This document shows positions 6,665 to 8,522 of a DNA stretch of 8,522 nucleotides, in pieces (the stretch's first letter is position 1; each line of letters starts with the position of its first letter). Source of the DNA: Acidobacteriota bacterium (GTDB taxonomy: Bacteria; Acidobacteriota; Blastocatellia; Pyrinomonadales; Pyrinomonadaceae); the NCBI GenBank assembly GCA_003222835.1, contig QHXE01000597.1, positions 1-8,522 of the forward strand, read 5' to 3'. Below the pieces are notes generated by a model. It saw only the letters and a list, made by a program, of their open reading frames with translations, was not told where the DNA came from and made no database searches. The position numbers and the translations under genes were made by a program.

Positions 6665-8377
6665 GTGCAGCCAGTTATCTCGTCCGCGCAAATGCGCGAA
6701 ATCGATCGCCTGACCACTGAGCGTTATGACATACCGTCGTTGACGCTGATGGAGAACGCAGCGACGGCTGTCACGAGAGCAGTAACTGCGCATTTAGCCG
6801 GCGATCTAACGGGAAAGCGGATTCTGGTGCTTTGCGGCAAGGGTAATAATGGCGGCGACGGCGCAGCTGCTGCCCGATTGTTGGCGACCAACGGAGCCAG
6901 AGTCGATGTGGTGTTATTGGCCAAACTTCAAGCTACGAAGGGCGACGCGCAAACCAATTTAGAGAGGCTGCGATTATGGATTGATGAGCAGGCGTTCCGG
7001 GAAAATCGCGAAACGGCCGCGGGAGATCTCGGCGCAATCAATCTGTTCGAGTGTGATTCCAAACAAGCATGGGATCAGTTGCTGGCCGGCATTTTGGGCC
7101 TGCCTTATGACGCTGCAATCGACGCGCTTTTCGGCACTGGACTTACGCGTCCTATCGAGGGCATTCACAAGGAAGCGGTCAAATACCTTCGCCGTCTCCA
7201 TCAGATGCGAGATTCCAGCGAGGGATCTCACACCCCAATCATTTCGGTTGATGTTCCGTCAGGCCTCGATTCAGACTCCACAGAGCTTATTGGAGAGACG
7301 GTTCACGCTGATTCGACGGTGACGATGACGACGCCCAAGACCGCTAATGTCTTGCCGCCAGCCGCGAGCAGCAATGGAAAGTTAATTGTTGCGGACATCG
7401 GCTCACCCGTTGAATTGATCGAGCAAGCAAAGTCGCAGCTCTTCGTAATTGAAGCAGCCGACGCGCATCGTTGGTTGATTCAGACGCGTTTTACTCCCGA
7501 TTCTTACAAGAACATGCATGGCCACGCGTTGGTTATTGCCGGCTCGCGAGGGTTTACTGGCGCGGCCGCGCTGTGCGGCAACGCGGCGATGACCGCAGGC
7601 GCAGGTTTGGTTACCGTGGCTACTTCGGTGTCGGTGCAACCGTTAGTGGCTACGCAAGTGATGCCTGAAGTGATGACGACGGCGTTGGTCGAAACTGATC
7701 GAGGCGCCGTAAGCGATGAGGCGATTGATTACGTAATTAAGTTCGCCGAGCGAGTTAACGTAATTGCGATTGGTCCAGGCCTTTCATCCAAAGACGAGCG
7801 TACGCATAAGTTCGTGCTCGCTGTCGTCGAGCAGCGAAAGACGCCGGTCGTTATTGACGCTGATGGACTGAATTGTCTCGCGCCCTGGCCCACGGAATTG
7901 CGCGGTTCGTCAGATCATCCGATTGTTTTGACTCCGCATCCGGGCGAGATGCTGCGTTTACTGGGCACTGAAAACAAATCGGCGCTCGATGATAAGGTTG
8001 CAGCCGCGCGTGAGTTTGCTACCTCGCATGAGGTCATTCTGGTCTTGAAAGGCACGCGGTCCCTGATTGCGGTGCCCGATGGCCGGGTCTTTATTAACCC
8101 GGCAGGCAATGCCGGATTGGGCACGGCCGGCGCGGGAGATACACTGACTGGAATCATCACGGGCTTTCTCGCACAAGCGTATGGAACTTTGGGCGATGAT
8201 GCAGATGCTATCGATGCTGTTATCGCCGCGCTGTACGTCGGTGGCTTAGCTGGCGACCTCGCGGCGCGCGAATTGGGCATGCGGGCGATGGTCGCTTCCA
8301 ACATTCGAGAACACTTGAGCGAGGCGATTCGTTTGCTTGACCCATGGGGTGAAGCGCCACCAGGATCAAGCGTTTAG
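6665..8377 (+). CDS. nnr: Bifunctional NAD(P)H-hydrate epimerase / ADP-dependent (S)-NAD(P)H-hydrate dehydratase
   Basis: Nnr is a cytoplasmic repair enzyme for hydrated, inactive NADHX and NADPHX. The N-terminal domain interconverts the R and S forms; the C-terminal domain dehydrates the S form back to NAD(P)H using ADP. The YjeF_N epimerase domain (about 1-250) shows MREIDRL (10-16), LMENAA (28-33), the GKGNNGGDG loop (58-66), DALFGTGL (153-160) and SVDVPSGLDSD (194-204). The ribokinase-like dehydratase (about 275-560) shows HGHALVIAGSRGFTGAA (285-301), IGPGLSS (369-375), VIDADGLN (396-403), LTPHPGEM (422-429), LKGTRS (461-466) and NAGLGTAGAGDTLTG (482-496) with catalytic-type Asp492. At 570 residues it is longer than the usual ~500-515, with extra segments near 105-135, 178-192 and 410-418. 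The GTG start is chosen because the family begins about ten residues before the MREID motif. The stop lies inside an inverted repeat. Confidence 0.96.
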   Translation: MQPVISSAQMREIDRLTTERYDIPSLTLMENAATAVTRAVTAHLAGDLTGKRILVLCGKGNNGGDGAAAARLLATNGARVDVVLLAKLQATKGDAQTNLERLRLWIDEQAFRENRETAAGDLGAINLFECDSKQAWDQLLAGILGLPYDAAIDALFGTGLTRPIEGIHKEAVKYLRRLHQMRDSSEGSHTPIISVDVPSGLDSDSTELIGETVHADSTVTMTTPKTANVLPPAASSNGKLIVADIGSPVELIEQAKSQLFVIEAADAHRWLIQTRFTPDSYKNMHGHALVIAGSRGFTGAAALCGNAAMTAGAGLVTVATSVSVQPLVATQVMPEVMTTALVETDRGAVSDEAIDYVIKFAERVNVIAIGPGLSSKDERTHKFVLAVVEQRKTPVVIDADGLNCLAPWPTELRGSSDHPIVLTPHPGEMLRLLGTENKSALDDKVAAAREFATSHEVILVLKGTRSLIAVPDGRVFINPAGNAGLGTAGAGDTLTGIITGFLAQAYGTLGDDADAIDAVIAALYVGGLAGDLAARELGMRAMVASNIREHLSEAIRLLDPWGEAPPGSSV

Positions 8378-8440
8378 AGTACCGACTTTAGTCGGCTCTT
8401 TCGTCCAGACGCAAACAGCCGACTAAAGTCGGTACTCTAA
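8374..8440. repeat. Perfect 24-bp inverted repeat with nested palindromes overlapping the nnr stop codon
   Basis: Arms at 8374-8397 and 8417-8440 are exact reverse complements over 24 bp, separated by a 19-base loop. Each arm also contains its own near-palindrome: CCGACT-TT-AGTCGG (8382-8395) and CCGACT-AA-AGTCGG (8419-8432). The DNA or RNA could therefore fold as one long hairpin or as two small ones. The nnr TAG (8375-8377) is the second to fourth base of the left arm. No T-run follows on either strand, so a classical intrinsic terminator is not supported. An RNA-stabilising or Rho-blocking 3' hairpin, or a REP/MITE-like mobile repeat, fits better. Whether it recurs in the genome cannot be seen here. 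Confidence 0.85.
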
Positions 8441-8451
8441 CGCAGCGTCGC

Positions 8452-8456
8452 GGAGA
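8452..8456 (+). promoter_or_regulatory. Ribosome binding site of the 3'-terminal partial gene
   Basis: GGAGA lies 9 bases before the ATG at 8466. It is the clearest Shine-Dalgarno in the window and fixes the start of the next gene, over the neighbouring in-frame TTG at 8463. Confidence 0.6.
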
Positions 8457-8465
8457 ATTGAATTG

Positions 8466-8522
8466 ATGCGCAAACGACTTTGTCTTATTTTGTTTTTGAC
8501 GTTCGCCCGTTTGGTATTTGCG
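8466..8522 (+). CDS. N-terminus of a secreted or membrane protein (3' end cut by window)
   Basis: Only 19 codons are visible. They read as a signal peptide: a basic n-region (MRKR), a hydrophobic core (LCLILFLTFA) and a short polar break followed by LVFA, which could approach a signal peptidase I site of the A-x-A type or continue into a longer hydrophobic segment. No lipobox is seen in the visible part. A good Shine-Dalgarno precedes the ATG. The gene lies 88 bp after nnr on the same strand, with the 24-bp inverted repeat between them, so it may or may not share the nnr transcript. The mature protein and its function cannot be named from this window. Confidence 0.7.
   Translation, partial: MRKRLCLILFLTFARLVFA

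Noticed and set aside
7915..8304. 129-codon - strand ORF inside nnr
   Set aside because: Antisense to the conserved dehydratase motifs; Ala/Ser/Pro-rich composition typical of a reverse-frame artefact.

Overview
The window looks like chromosomal DNA from a diderm, peptidoglycan-making bacterium of middling GC content. I favour Acidobacteriota, possibly Blastocatellia. The reasons are the long TPR plus sigma54-activator protein, a MurJ of the divergent '...YAQSLYTLP...' type, and short dispersed-looking palindromic elements between genes. This assignment rests on protein style recalled from memory, not on a database search. I see no rRNA, tRNA, insertion sequence, phage gene or CRISPR array.

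Layout from left to right. (1) 1-1139, + strand: the C-terminal part of an NtrC-type sigma54-dependent response regulator, with most of its receiver domain cut off by the window edge. (2) 1140-1343: a 204-bp gap with a composite hairpin/palindrome/hairpin element (1263-1325) just before the next gene. (3) 1344-3128, + strand: murJ, the lipid II flippase, with a hydrophilic N-terminal extension of about 77 residues and unusual substitutions at several charged pore positions. (4) 3131-6199, - strand: a 1022-residue cytoplasmic regulator made of a long TPR array, a GAF-like linker, a sigma54 AAA+ domain and a Fis-type HTH. It converges on murJ with 2 bp between the stop codons. (5) 6200-6664: a 465-bp divergent intergenic region. 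It holds a good sigma70-like promoter for the right-hand gene, a weak terminator-like hairpin and two tiny uncertain ORFs. (6) 6665-8377, + strand: nnr, the bifunctional NAD(P)HX epimerase/dehydratase. (7) 8374-8440: a perfect 24-bp inverted repeat whose left arm contains the nnr stop codon. (8) 8466-8522, + strand: the start of a secreted or membrane protein, cut by the window end.

The genes do not form one pathway. MurJ serves cell-wall synthesis and Nnr repairs damaged nicotinamide cofactors. The two sigma54 activators would each switch on unknown targets, one from a two-component signal and one probably through a ligand or partner protein bound by its TPR region. I could identify no convincing -24/-12 promoter in the gaps, so their targets probably lie elsewhere. 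The least ordinary features are the TPR-sigma54 regulator, the altered MurJ cavity residues, the two palindromic elements, and a probable leaderless start of nnr.
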